Assembly (NCBI GenBank): GCA_947629485.1
Contig: CANRDX010000001.1
Location: 70,663 to 134,662, forward strand
Reading direction: 5' to 3'
Source of the DNA: an uncultured Clostridia bacterium
Lineage (GTDB): Bacteria > Bacillota > Clostridia > Christensenellales > Borkfalkiaceae
DNA length: 64,000 nucleotides
The notes below the pieces were generated by a model. That model had not been told where the DNA came from. It saw nothing but the letters and a program-made list of their open reading frames with translations, and did not search any database. Each line of letters starts with the position of its first letter. The stretch's first letter is position 1. Position numbers and translations under genes: made by a program. Shown in pieces: positions 1 to 8,622 of this stretch.

Positions 1-174
1 TGGGACGACGAGTTTGTCGCGGATATCCCCGTTTCGGGCGTGACGAAGGAGGGGAACACCTTCACGTTCACCCTCGCGTCGGACGCGCGCACCTTCACGA
101 TCACGGTAGAGGCCGTGCACGGCGAGGACGGAGCGCTTTCCTTCACCGCCACGCTCACGATTACAAACGGCTGA
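1..174 (+). CDS. C-terminal end of a probable secreted or surface protein (partial)
   Basis: An open frame enters from the left edge and stops with TGA at 172-174, giving 57 residues. The fragment alternates polar and aromatic or beta-branched residues, with repeated T-F-T and T-I-T patterns and no Cys. This suggests a beta-sandwich repeat of an extracellular protein. The start and most of the gene lie outside the window, so family and function cannot be told. A hairpin follows 24 bases later. Confidence 0.6.
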   Translation, partial: WDDEFVADIPVSGVTKEGNTFTFTLASDARTFTITVEAVHGEDGALSFTATLTITNG

Positions 175-197
175 TCGCCCTGAAAAACAAAAAAGAG

Positions 198-223
198 AGA
201 GCCGACGGATCTCCGTCGGCTCT
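198..223 (-). terminator. Perfect hairpin between convergent genes
   Basis: GAGCCGACGGA at 199-209 pairs perfectly with TCCGTCGGCTC at 212-222 around a 2-base loop, and A198-T223 extends the stem. Read on the minus strand it is followed by a pyrimidine tract containing TTTTTT, so it should terminate the mazF transcript. It may also serve the plus-strand gene ending at 174. Confidence 0.75.
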
Positions 224-571
224 TCACTGTTCTTTGAAGCCGAGACTGATGAGAATGGCGCGGTTGACTTTGCTCATCGTGGCGGCGGGCAGTTCGCCGA
301 TGCGCGCCATGAGCCGCTTTTTATCGATCGTTCGGATCTGTTCGAGGAGAATGACGGAGTCCTTTTGCAGCCCGAACGCCTGCGGCAGTTCGATGTGCGT
401 GGGAAGGCGCGCCTTGTGGATCTTGCTCGTCACCGCGGCGGCGATGACGGTGGGGGAATACTTGTTGCCCGTGTCGTTCTGCACGACGAGCACAGGGCGC
501 ACGCCGCCCTGCTCGCTCCCCACCACGGGGGAGAGATCGGCATAATACAGTTCGCCGCGCTTGACCGTCAT
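224..571 (-). CDS. mazF: MazF/EndoA-type endoribonuclease toxin
   Basis: A 115-residue member of the PemK/MazF (CcdB-like fold) family, sequence-specific mRNA interferases that are normally held by a small antitoxin. The family opening is plain: [20 protein letters not shown], then R-P-V-L-V-V-Q-N-D near residue 28. T-S-K follows in the middle, and the end carries [10 protein letters not shown]. The start at 571 is chosen because AAAGGAG (577-583) precedes it at the right distance; a longer frame to 604 lacks a ribosome site. No antitoxin-like frame is seen immediately upstream on the minus strand, where most Firmicutes carry the EndoAI gene. The product could still pair with an antitoxin encoded elsewhere. 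Confidence 0.9.
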   Translation of the reverse strand: MTVKRGELYYADLSPVVGSEQGGVRPVLVVQNDTGNKYSPTVIAAAVTSKIHKARLPTHIELPQAFGLQKDSVILLEQIRTIDKKRLMARIGELPAATMSKVNRAILISLGFKEQ

Positions 572-604
572 CGCTTTCTCCTTTGTGAGCTGTTCCGCTA
601 TCAT

Positions 605-933
605 AATATGTATCGGGGCGGAAGTCTGCTCACCGCGCCTCTATGATAGCCCATTTTGCGCCCGTCTATACGCGGCCGTCGGAAATTGCATAAATTTTTG
701 CATAATTATTTTTTATGCAAAAATTTTCACACAATTCTCAAAAAATTTTCCAAAGTTTTTTTTGCGGGACGACTTGCCTGCATAACGGAGGGGCGGATGT
801 TCCACCATATAATTGTATAAAAGCTATATATAAGCGAATAATCTATGCAAAATCACGGAATAAATGAGCGAAAGATTTTAGAAATGTTAGAAAATTACAA
901 TTTCGGTGAATTGCAATCGCAAATCCATTTCGA
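605..933. other. AT-rich intergenic region, no gene supported
   Basis: About 330 bases separate the divergent mazF and the protease operon. The stretch 690-930 is markedly AT-rich with A and T tracts. A 30-codon frame at 845-937 has no ribosome site and is not called. The region probably holds upstream elements for the promoter at 934-962, and I see no operator-like inverted repeat. Confidence 0.5.
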
Positions 934-962
934 TTGACAAGCGCCTTTTTCCGTGATATAAT
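934..962 (+). promoter_or_regulatory. Near-perfect sigma-A promoter of the protease-Opp operon
   Basis: TTGACA at 934-939 and TATAAT at 957-962 are separated by 17 bases, with an extended -10 TG at 954-955. Transcription would begin near 969, leaving a leader of about 135 nt before the ATG at 1105. A strong constitutive promoter is implied unless the leader is regulated. Confidence 0.85.
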
Positions 963-1104
963 TTATTCACGAAAACGCAGCACCGAGGGTGCAATCTTTT
1001 TTTGCGCGCTGAAAAAGCGCTCTATTTTGCGTTGTGAAAGAATTGGTGGGCGGCGGCTTCGGCCGAACCCGCCCGTACGAGATAAAACAGGCAGAAGGTG
1101 AAAG

Positions 1105-4100
1105 ATGACAAAGACAAGAAAGACGTTCAGGAATGTGGCGATCTGTGCGGTCGCCGCTTGCATGGCGGGTACGCTCGTCGCCTCGCAGCTCGTGCCCTCC
1201 TCGGGCAGGAGCACGGATTCCGCGGTCGCAAACGCGGAAGGGGAAATGATCACGGATATTTCGGGGAAGGTCAAGACGGATCTGAGATCGCACTATAATT
1301 CCGAAGTCGTGAAAAAGCTCCCCGAAGGTTTGGACGGCGACAGAGAGATCTCCGTAATCGTCAAGACGGCGGACGAAGGGCTTCTCTCCGCATACTCCGC
1401 GCAGAGCGGCATTTCGCGTTACAGCGAGATCGCCGATTTTGCCGATTCCAAAACGGGCGGCACGGTCGTTTCGCAAATTTCGCGCGCCAACGAGCTTGCG
1501 CTCTCCCGCATCCGCAGTGCGGGCGTGAGCTACACGAAGGGCGCCACGTACGATACGCTCATGGGCGGCTTCGAGCTGGTCGTGAAGGCGAGGGACTATC
1601 TCACCATTTCCGACGTTCTCGAAGGGACGGGCGCCGAAGCGCACATCAGCGAAGAATATCAGCCCGCGGAGGCGAAGTTCGTTGAAAACGTTGTCAACGT
1701 CTATGATACGGGTATCTTCGACAGTTCCGATTCCGAATACGACGGCACGGGCACGCTCGTCGCGGTGCTCGATACCGGTCTCGACTACAAGCATGCGGTG
1801 TTCGATCCCGCGCTCTTCCATGTTGCGCAGTCCGATCTCGCGCTCACCCGCTCGAATCTTGCGAGCGTGATCGGCAACCTGCGCGCGGCGACCACCACCC
1901 GCGGGCTTTCGGTCAACGACGTCTACGTCAACGACAAAGTGCCCTTCATGTACGACTATGCGGATCAGGATCCCGACGCGTATCCCATTTCCGAACAGCA
2001 CGGCACCCATGTCTCGGGCATCATCTTGGGAAGGAACGTCGATACGGACGGCACCCGTTCGCAGTACATGCAGAGCGGCGACGACGTCATCATCGGCGTT
2101 GCGCCCAACGCGCAACTCGCGAGCATGAAGGTGTTCTCCAATAAGGACTCCGGCGCGCGGCAGGCGTGGATCCTCGCCGCCCTCGAAGACTGCATCATGC
2201 TCAATGTCGACGTCATCAACATGTCTCTCGGCTCGTCCGTGGGCTTCTCCGTGGACGACGACGCATATACCGTCGATCTCTACAACAGGATCGAGGAGGC
2301 GGGTATCAGCCTTGTCGTCGCCGCGGGCAACGATTTCAACTCCACCTACGCGTCGGATAAGAACGGGAACCTCGGGCTTACGAGCAATCCCGATTCGAGC
2401 ACCGTCGGTTCTCCCTCCACCTACGAGGCCGCGCTCTCCGTCGCTTCCATCAGCGGCGTAAAGACGCCCTATCTCAAATACGGCAACACGATCATGTATT
2501 TCACAGAGGCTTCCGACGTCGCGGCGCAGCCGAAGGAATTCGTGAAAGACCTCTTCGCCAATCCCACCTTCCAGAGCATGTATGGGCAGCGGGATTCCAT
2601 CGAAATCGAATATGTCACCATTCCCGGCACCGGGGGCTACGGCGACTATTCGGGCTACGACGTGAAGGGCAAGATCGCCCTCGTGAGCCGCGGTTCCAAC
2701 ACCTTTGAAGAAAAGGCGCAGATCGCCGAGCAGATGGGCGCCGTCGGCATCATCATCTACAATAACGTCTCGGGCGACATTGCCATGTCGGTGGGCACCG
2801 TCTCCATTGCGGCATGCTCCATCTCGCAGGATAACGGCAAGATCCTTTCGGCGAATTCCACGGGAAAGATCACAATCAGCAAGAGCCAGGTGGCAGGTCC
2901 CTTCATCTCCGACTTTTCGAGCTGGGGTCCTACGCCCGATCTTCGCATCAAACCCGAGATCACCGCGCACGGCGGCGAGATCCTCTCCGCCGTCCCCGGG
3001 CAGGGGTACGACCGTCTTTCGGGCACCTCGATGGCTTCGCCCAACCAAGCGGGCGTCACGGCGCTTGTCCGCCAATACGTCATGGAGCACTTCGGGCTGA
3101 GCAGCGACGATACGGCGACGCGCCGTAAAGTGGCGTCGCTCGTCAACCAGATCATGATGTCCACCGCGGATATCGCCTACAACGTCAACGGGCTTCCCTA
3201 TTCCGTAAGAAAGCAGGGCGCCGGGCTTGCCAATCTTGCCGCGGCGACCTCTACGCCCGCCTATATCACCACCTACGAGCGCAACGATGCTGCGCTTCGC
3301 TCCGAGGGCAGCCGCTTCCTCGTCGATTCCGAACATGTCATGACGAAGACGAAGATCGAATACGGCGACGACCCCGCGCGCACGGGCAGCTACGAACTCG
3401 TGTTCGCGCTCAACAATACCACGGCGAACGCGCTCACATATAACATCGGCGCGATCGTGATGACCGAGGGCGTGAGCGAGACAAGAACGCTGCGCGGCGA
3501 CACCACCGTGACGCAGGAAGGATATCTGCTCGATCCCGCTTTCAGCGTGACGGATGTTTCGGGCGGCACGGCGAAAGGGGAGAAAGTGACCATCCCCGCA
3601 AACGGCGCGGCGACCGTTACCGTGCTGATCGAACTCTCCGCGGCGGATAAAGAATATCTCGACCGCTCCTTTGAAAACGGAATGTATGTCGAGGGTTACA
3701 TCACGGCGACCCCGCAGAACAAGGACGACGTCTCTTTGAACGTTCCCTTCCTTGCGTTTTACGGCGATTGGACGGCCGCGCCCCTCTTCGACCTCGATTA
3801 TTTCGAGACGGAGACCGACGCGATGAACGGCGCGCTCAATCCCGAAGATACGAGAATGGCGGACTCCGTCGCGTCCCGTCCCATCGGCGGTCTGTACGGC
3901 GACTATATCGCCTATCTCGGCTCTTACAGCTTTGAGACGGATCCTTCCTTGACGCCTATCGCCCCCTCGCGCGATCACATTTCCCTCTCCAATCAGGAGG
4001 ATTCCGTCAACAGTCTCCTTGCTATCTGGGCGGGTATGCTTCGCGGCGCGCGGCACATCGTGATCACGATCACCGATACCACGACGGGCGAGGAGATCTG

Positions 4101-7100
4101 GCGCAAAGACTCCATCTACAACCAGCATAAATCGTTCAACAACAGCGGCTCCATTGTCGATTCGAGTATCGACGTGGGCTTCAACGTTGCGGACCACGAT
4201 CTGAAAAACAACACCAAATATCTCGTGCGCGTTGAGGGCTTCCTCGACTACGCCGAAGAGAGCGACCAGCGCAATGTGAGGAACGTGATCGAATTCCCCT
4301 TCGTCACCGACTTCGAAGCGCCCGTTCTCACCGATTGCGACTTTTATACCGAGTACGACAGATCCACGCAGAAGACCAAGTTCTTCGCGCGGCTCCATGT
4401 CTATGACAACCATTACGCAATGGGCATGTCCGTGGGTCAGGTCTATTGGGACAGCACGTTGGAAGGCGGCGGGTTCGTCATGTCGGGCTTCGGCAGGTAT
4501 CCGACCCCCGTCTACTCCAACTTCAACTCGACGTCGGAAGTCGTCTTTGAACTCACCGATTACATCGACGAACTCGCGCGCTCCTCGATTCCGAACTCGT
4601 TCACCGTGAGCATTCAGGACTACGCGGGCAACGAGGGGACGTATGAGGTCAAGATCCCCGACTCTGTGCGCAAAGTTTACTTCGATCCCAAGAACAGCAA
4701 CAATAAGATCACCTATCCCGACGAGAACTCCGACGAGCCTCTGCTCACTTTAAGCCCCAACGAGACCTTCGTGCTCAATCCCGAAGTCTACCCCGCGGGC
4801 GAGTGGGCGTCCACCCTCCGCTATGAGGTCGCGGACGGCAACGAGGCCCTCCGTATCGTCAACGGCAAGGTGCTCGCGCTCGCGTCCGTCGAGGAAGCGT
4901 ATATCAATATTTGCAGCGCGGACGGAACGCAGATCGGGCGGATCAAGGTCCATGTCCTCAATGAGGAGGATCCCGGGTTCACCCGTATCGATCCTCCCAC
5001 GGTAGACGTGTTCAACCTCACGGGATACATGACGGATAAGGCGTTCTACTTCCAATCCTATTTGGACCGCGATATCGGCGCGCAGGGGTATTCGAGGCTC
5101 TTTGCGGGCGTTTATGCGCTCTCCATGTATCCCTCCGAGCAGGTCACGCTCGAACACGAGCTCATCGCGTTCGTCGATGAGTCCGAGGTCGAGATCGAGT
5201 ATTTGAGCGGAAACGAAATGGTCGTCACCGTAGACGAAAACGGGACGATCATCGCGGTCGCCGAGGGCGTCAGCACCGTCAGTGTCACGGTTTATATCAA
5301 TGGTCGCCCGTGCGCGTATCAGACGATCACGATCGAAGTCAAGAATCCCTACGAACGGCTCGGCCAGAGCCTTACGAACTACTTTGGCTTGGGCGGCACC
5401 GTGGATATCGGCAAGGATCTCGGCCCTGCACACGGGCTTACCGAAATCGGAAGCTATGCCTTCTCGCACTATATCTTTATTCCCAAAGATCTCGCCGCGG
5501 GCGACGTCATCGACGAGGAAGATCCTTACAACGTCAAGATAACCTATGCCGGCGAGAACCAGGACGTGGAAGAGGTCATCATTCCCGAGGGCGTGGAGAC
5601 GATCAGCGCCTACGCGTTTGCGGGCATGAAAGGGCTGAGAAGGGTTCAACTCCCCAGCACGCTCAAGAAGATCCAGACGGGCGCGTTCTACGATTGCACC
5701 TCCCTTGAAGAAGTAGACGGATTGGAAAATGTGCAGTTCATCAACCAGAACGCGTTCCAGAATACCGCGCTCGAAAGCGTAGCGCTCGACTCCGTCATCG
5801 CGATCGGCGAATACGCCTTTGCGAATACCAAACTCTTTGAGGTCACGCTGCCGAGGACGCTCGGCTCCATCGGCGCCTATGCGTTCGCGAACAGCAGCAT
5901 TTTCCGCGTGAATATCCACGCGAGCGAGTTCACGCTCGGCGAGGGCGCGTTCTACGGCTGCACGGGGCTGTATTCCGTCACGGCGATCAACTCCGCTTCC
6001 ATTCCCGCGCGGCTCTTCGACGGCTGCACCAGCCTCGTTTCCGTCTCGCTCGGCGCCGACGTCAACCTGATCGACCGTAGCGCATTCGCGCACACGTCGA
6101 CGAGGCTGGCCGTCTCGATCGACTCCGGGAATCCCTATTTCTCCGCCGCCGACGACGGGAAGAGCTTCTTGAACGCAGAGGGCGACGAGCTTCTCTTCGT
6201 GCTTCCCTCCACCACGGGCGCCTTCACGCTCCCGAACGTCACAAAGATCGGGGCGAACGCCTTCACGAGCAGTTCGGTCACCTCCGTCAACATGCCCGAC
6301 GTCACCGAGGTGGGCGCGAACGCCTTCTACGATTGCGGTAACATCACGTCCGTTACGCTCGGCGCGCTCACTTCGATCGGCGAGTATGCCTTCTACGGCT
6401 GCGGGCTGCGCGCGATGCCCAACATCGCAGGGGTGAAGGAGATCCCCGTCTATGCCTTCTACGGCACATCGGTCACGTCTGTCACGATCCCCGAGGGCGC
6501 GAAGGTGGGAGCAAATGCCTTTGCGCACTGCGAGCGGCTGCAAAGGGTGGAGATCGGCGCGAACGCCGAGATCGGAAACAACGCGTTCGTCGCATACCAC
6601 GAACTTCGTCTCAGCCCGCTTCCCATTTCGGGACACGACGGCTTCTACTATGCCACAGTGTCCTCCGTGACGTCGCTCAGCACGGTCACGGCGGGCGCGG
6701 GCGTCACCATCGGCGACAATGCGTTCGCCTACTCTTCCAGCCTCTCCCGCGTCACGCTCGGCACAGGCACGAAGATCGGCAACTATGCCTTCTACGGCGA
6801 CGGGTGGCTCACTTCCATCGATTTAAGCCAAGTAACGACCATCGGCGACTATGCCTTTGCGGGCTATCTGAATCCCGTGTACTATATCGCTTCCGACGGC
6901 ACCGAGGAATATGCCGGCACCTACGACGGGACGTTCGGCGCCGTCACCGTCGTCAATCTCTCGGCGGCGGAATCCGTCGGCGCGCATGCCTTTGAATACG
7001 GCTCGGTCCGTTCGCTCACGCTCGGATCTGACCTCACGAAGATCGCTCCGTACGCCTTCTACGGCAACACCTATCTCACCTCCGTCGACCTTTCGGGCGT

Positions 7101-8607
7101 CACCGAAGTGGGGGAGGAAGCCTTCGGGCTTTGCTCGCTTTCGGGAACGCTTGACCTCTCCGATGCGGATGTGATCGGCGCGTATGCGTTTGAATCCACG
7201 CCGATCTCCGCCGTCACGTTCAAAGAGGGCGTGCAAGTGGGCGACAGCGCCTTCCTTGCGTGCGAATCGCTTGCGGCCGCCGATCTCGAAAACGTCGCCA
7301 CGTTCGGTTCCTATGCGTTTGCGGGCACCGCGCTTGCGGGAGAGATCGACCTTGAAAACGCGGAATATATCGGCGATTTCGCCTTCCTCGAAACGGAGAT
7401 CGACAGCGTTCTGTTCGGCGAGAAGCTCTTAGACGTCGGCGAAAATCCCTTCGCAGGCAACATTCTCGCACCCTTCTATTTGGAGGAAGGGGAGACCTTC
7501 GGCGGGAAGCCCACGGGCGAGACCCACTATATCACATCTTATAACATCGGGGAGAATCTCTCCGTGATCGACGGCGTTCTGTACCGCAAGATTTGGAAAG
7601 CGAACGGCGATTTCCTCGGCACGCATACGGTGGAAGGTGCGACGGTGAGCGAGACGTACAGCTACGAGCTTGTCGTCTATCCCGCCCTTCGCGAGGGCGA
7701 TGAATACGCCGTCGAAGAGGGGACGATCCGCGTTTCGCCGTGGGCGTTCTCCAACAGCTCGCTCGTGCGCGTCACGCTGCCCGCCTCCCTTCTCGCTCTC
7801 GGCGACAAGGCGTTCTACGGGTGCGAAGATCTCGCGATCGTCACCTTCCTGAGCTACAATGCGCCCATTCTCGAAGAGCAATACAACGAAGATCTCTATT
7901 ATGACAACAACAATGCCACGCTGACGGATGAGAACGGAGAAGAATACTTCTGGCTTCCTCCTTCGGGCGTGCTCGTAGACGTTGACACGGAGACGGGCGA
8001 AAGCACCTATATCCCCGGCCTCGGCATTGTCAAGTACACGATGTGGAACCTCAATCCCACCACCTTCTTCTACGGCGCCACCTTCGGGGATTATATCGGA
8101 TTTGCAAGCGGCGATATCGTCATGGTCCGCCCCAAGAACGGGTTGAACTACGATTCCTTCACGATGGAACAGTATTTCGGACCTGTGATCGACGGCAACG
8201 CGGCGCCCGACGATCTGACGCTCTCCGTCATCCGCGGGATCCGTCAGCTTCCCGAAGCGGTGGATATCAACGAGAGCAATGTAGACGAGATCGAAGCGCG
8301 GGTCGTTGCGCTCCGCGCCGCCTATGAGACGATCTCCTCCGCCGAACAGCAGGCGCTCGTGGAAAACCTCAACCGCCTCATCGCCGCGGAGAACACCATT
8401 GCCTATATCAAGGGCAACGACGAGCCGACGGTTCCCACCGATCCTGAAACGGAAGGCGATTCCGTGAAGACCGCGCTCATTGCCGTCTGCGCCGTTCTCG
8501 GCGCGGCGCTCGTCGCCGTTTCGGTCACGCTCTATGTCGTGACGAGGAAACGCGGCAGCTCCAAAAAAGAAAAAGACGATCTCGAAAACGACAACGATAA
8601 CGAGTAA
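1105..8607 (+). CDS. Giant membrane-anchored subtilase (S8) with PA domain, C5a-peptidase-like Fn3, Ig-like and BspA leucine-rich repeats
   Basis: A 2500-residue cell-envelope serine protease. An N-terminal signal segment (about residues 10-30) precedes a propeptide-like region. The subtilisin triad is readable: D223 in V-L-D-T-G, H299 in H-G-T-H, S642 in G-T-S-M-A-S-P, with oxyanion N409. A protease-associated domain is inserted at about 510-575. Residues about 745-890 resemble the Fn3-like domain of lactocepin and C5a peptidase. Further beta-rich and Ig-like modules lead to about 30 LRR_5 units (roughly 1430-2250). A short helical segment, one transmembrane helix (about 2453-2476) and a Lys-rich then acidic tail end the protein. 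No LPXTG is seen, so anchoring is by the helix. GAAGGTG at 1094-1100 supports the start. It heads an operon with an oligopeptide importer, suggesting it feeds peptides to it. Substrate unknown. Confidence 0.88.
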   Translation: MTKTRKTFRNVAICAVAACMAGTLVASQLVPSSGRSTDSAVANAEGEMITDISGKVKTDLRSHYNSEVVKKLPEGLDGDREISVIVKTADEGLLSAYSAQSGISRYSEIADFADSKTGGTVVSQISRANELALSRIRSAGVSYTKGATYDTLMGGFELVVKARDYLTISDVLEGTGAEAHISEEYQPAEAKFVENVVNVYDTGIFDSSDSEYDGTGTLVAVLDTGLDYKHAVFDPALFHVAQSDLALTRSNLASVIGNLRAATTTRGLSVNDVYVNDKVPFMYDYADQDPDAYPISEQHGTHVSGIILGRNVDTDGTRSQYMQSGDDVIIGVAPNAQLASMKVFSNKDSGARQAWILAALEDCIMLNVDVINMSLGSSVGFSVDDDAYTVDLYNRIEEAGISLVVAAGNDFNSTYASDKNGNLGLTSNPDSSTVGSPSTYEAALSVASISGVKTPYLKYGNTIMYFTEASDVAAQPKEFVKDLFANPTFQSMYGQRDSIEIEYVTIPGTGGYGDYSGYDVKGKIALVSRGSNTFEEKAQIAEQMGAVGIIIYNNVSGDIAMSVGTVSIAACSISQDNGKILSANSTGKITISKSQVAGPFISDFSSWGPTPDLRIKPEITAHGGEILSAVPGQGYDRLSGTSMASPNQAGVTALVRQYVMEHFGLSSDDTATRRKVASLVNQIMMSTADIAYNVNGLPYSVRKQGAGLANLAAATSTPAYITTYERNDAALRSEGSRFLVDSEHVMTKTKIEYGDDPARTGSYELVFALNNTTANALTYNIGAIVMTEGVSETRTLRGDTTVTQEGYLLDPAFSVTDVSGGTAKGEKVTIPANGAATVTVLIELSAADKEYLDRSFENGMYVEGYITATPQNKDDVSLNVPFLAFYGDWTAAPLFDLDYFETETDAMNGALNPEDTRMADSVASRPIGGLYGDYIAYLGSYSFETDPSLTPIAPSRDHISLSNQEDSVNSLLAIWAGMLRGARHIVITITDTTTGEEIWRKDSIYNQHKSFNNSGSIVDSSIDVGFNVADHDLKNNTKYLVRVEGFLDYAEESDQRNVRNVIEFPFVTDFEAPVLTDCDFYTEYDRSTQKTKFFARLHVYDNHYAMGMSVGQVYWDSTLEGGGFVMSGFGRYPTPVYSNFNSTSEVVFELTDYIDELARSSIPNSFTVSIQDYAGNEGTYEVKIPDSVRKVYFDPKNSNNKITYPDENSDEPLLTLSPNETFVLNPEVYPAGEWASTLRYEVADGNEALRIVNGKVLALASVEEAYINICSADGTQIGRIKVHVLNEEDPGFTRIDPPTVDVFNLTGYMTDKAFYFQSYLDRDIGAQGYSRLFAGVYALSMYPSEQVTLEHELIAFVDESEVEIEYLSGNEMVVTVDENGTIIAVAEGVSTVSVTVYINGRPCAYQTITIEVKNPYERLGQSLTNYFGLGGTVDIGKDLGPAHGLTEIGSYAFSHYIFIPKDLAAGDVIDEEDPYNVKITYAGENQDVEEVIIPEGVETISAYAFAGMKGLRRVQLPSTLKKIQTGAFYDCTSLEEVDGLENVQFINQNAFQNTALESVALDSVIAIGEYAFANTKLFEVTLPRTLGSIGAYAFANSSIFRVNIHASEFTLGEGAFYGCTGLYSVTAINSASIPARLFDGCTSLVSVSLGADVNLIDRSAFAHTSTRLAVSIDSGNPYFSAADDGKSFLNAEGDELLFVLPSTTGAFTLPNVTKIGANAFTSSSVTSVNMPDVTEVGANAFYDCGNITSVTLGALTSIGEYAFYGCGLRAMPNIAGVKEIPVYAFYGTSVTSVTIPEGAKVGANAFAHCERLQRVEIGANAEIGNNAFVAYHELRLSPLPISGHDGFYYATVSSVTSLSTVTAGAGVTIGDNAFAYSSSLSRVTLGTGTKIGNYAFYGDGWLTSIDLSQVTTIGDYAFAGYLNPVYYIASDGTEEYAGTYDGTFGAVTVVNLSAAESVGAHAFEYGSVRSLTLGSDLTKIAPYAFYGNTYLTSVDLSGVTEVGEEAFGLCSLSGTLDLSDADVIGAYAFESTPISAVTFKEGVQVGDSAFLACESLAAADLENVATFGSYAFAGTALAGEIDLENAEYIGDFAFLETEIDSVLFGEKLLDVGENPFAGNILAPFYLEEGETFGGKPTGETHYITSYNIGENLSVIDGVLYRKIWKANGDFLGTHTVEGATVSETYSYELVVYPALREGDEYAVEEGTIRVSPWAFSNSSLVRVTLPASLLALGDKAFYGCEDLAIVTFLSYNAPILEEQYNEDLYYDNNNATLTDENGEEYFWLPPSGVLVDVDTETGESTYIPGLGIVKYTMWNLNPTTFFYGATFGDYIGFASGDIVMVRPKNGLNYDSFTMEQYFGPVIDGNAAPDDLTLSVIRGIRQLPEAVDINESNVDEIEARVVALRAAYETISSAEQQALVENLNRLIAAENTIAYIKGNDEPTVPTDPETEGDSVKTALIAVCAVLGAALVAVSVTLYVVTRKRGSSKKEKDDLENDNDNE
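5437..7860 (+). repeat. In-frame array of BspA-type LRR_5 repeats
   Basis: Within the protease gene, about 23-residue units recur with the pattern I-G-x-x-A-F followed by a beta strand such as S-V-T-I or R-V-T-L. Typical examples are I-G-E-Y-A-F, I-G-A-Y-A-F and V-G-A-N-A-F. Such repeats form a solenoid and usually act as adhesion or protein-binding surfaces. The units vary in sequence, so the array is old rather than a recent tandem amplification. Confidence 0.85.
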
Positions 8608-8622
8608 ATTCGGGGAAACAGC

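Noticed and set aside
845-937. 30-codon frame upstream of the protease promoter
   Set aside because: No ribosome site, AT-rich chance composition, and its end overlaps the -35 of the operon promoter.
967-4413. Very long minus-strand open frame opposite the protease gene
   Set aside because: Arises from GC-rich codon bias of the plus-strand gene; composition (R, H, D-rich, no domain) is that of an antisense shadow. The same holds for the long minus-strand frames at 4750-6636 and 7429-11700.
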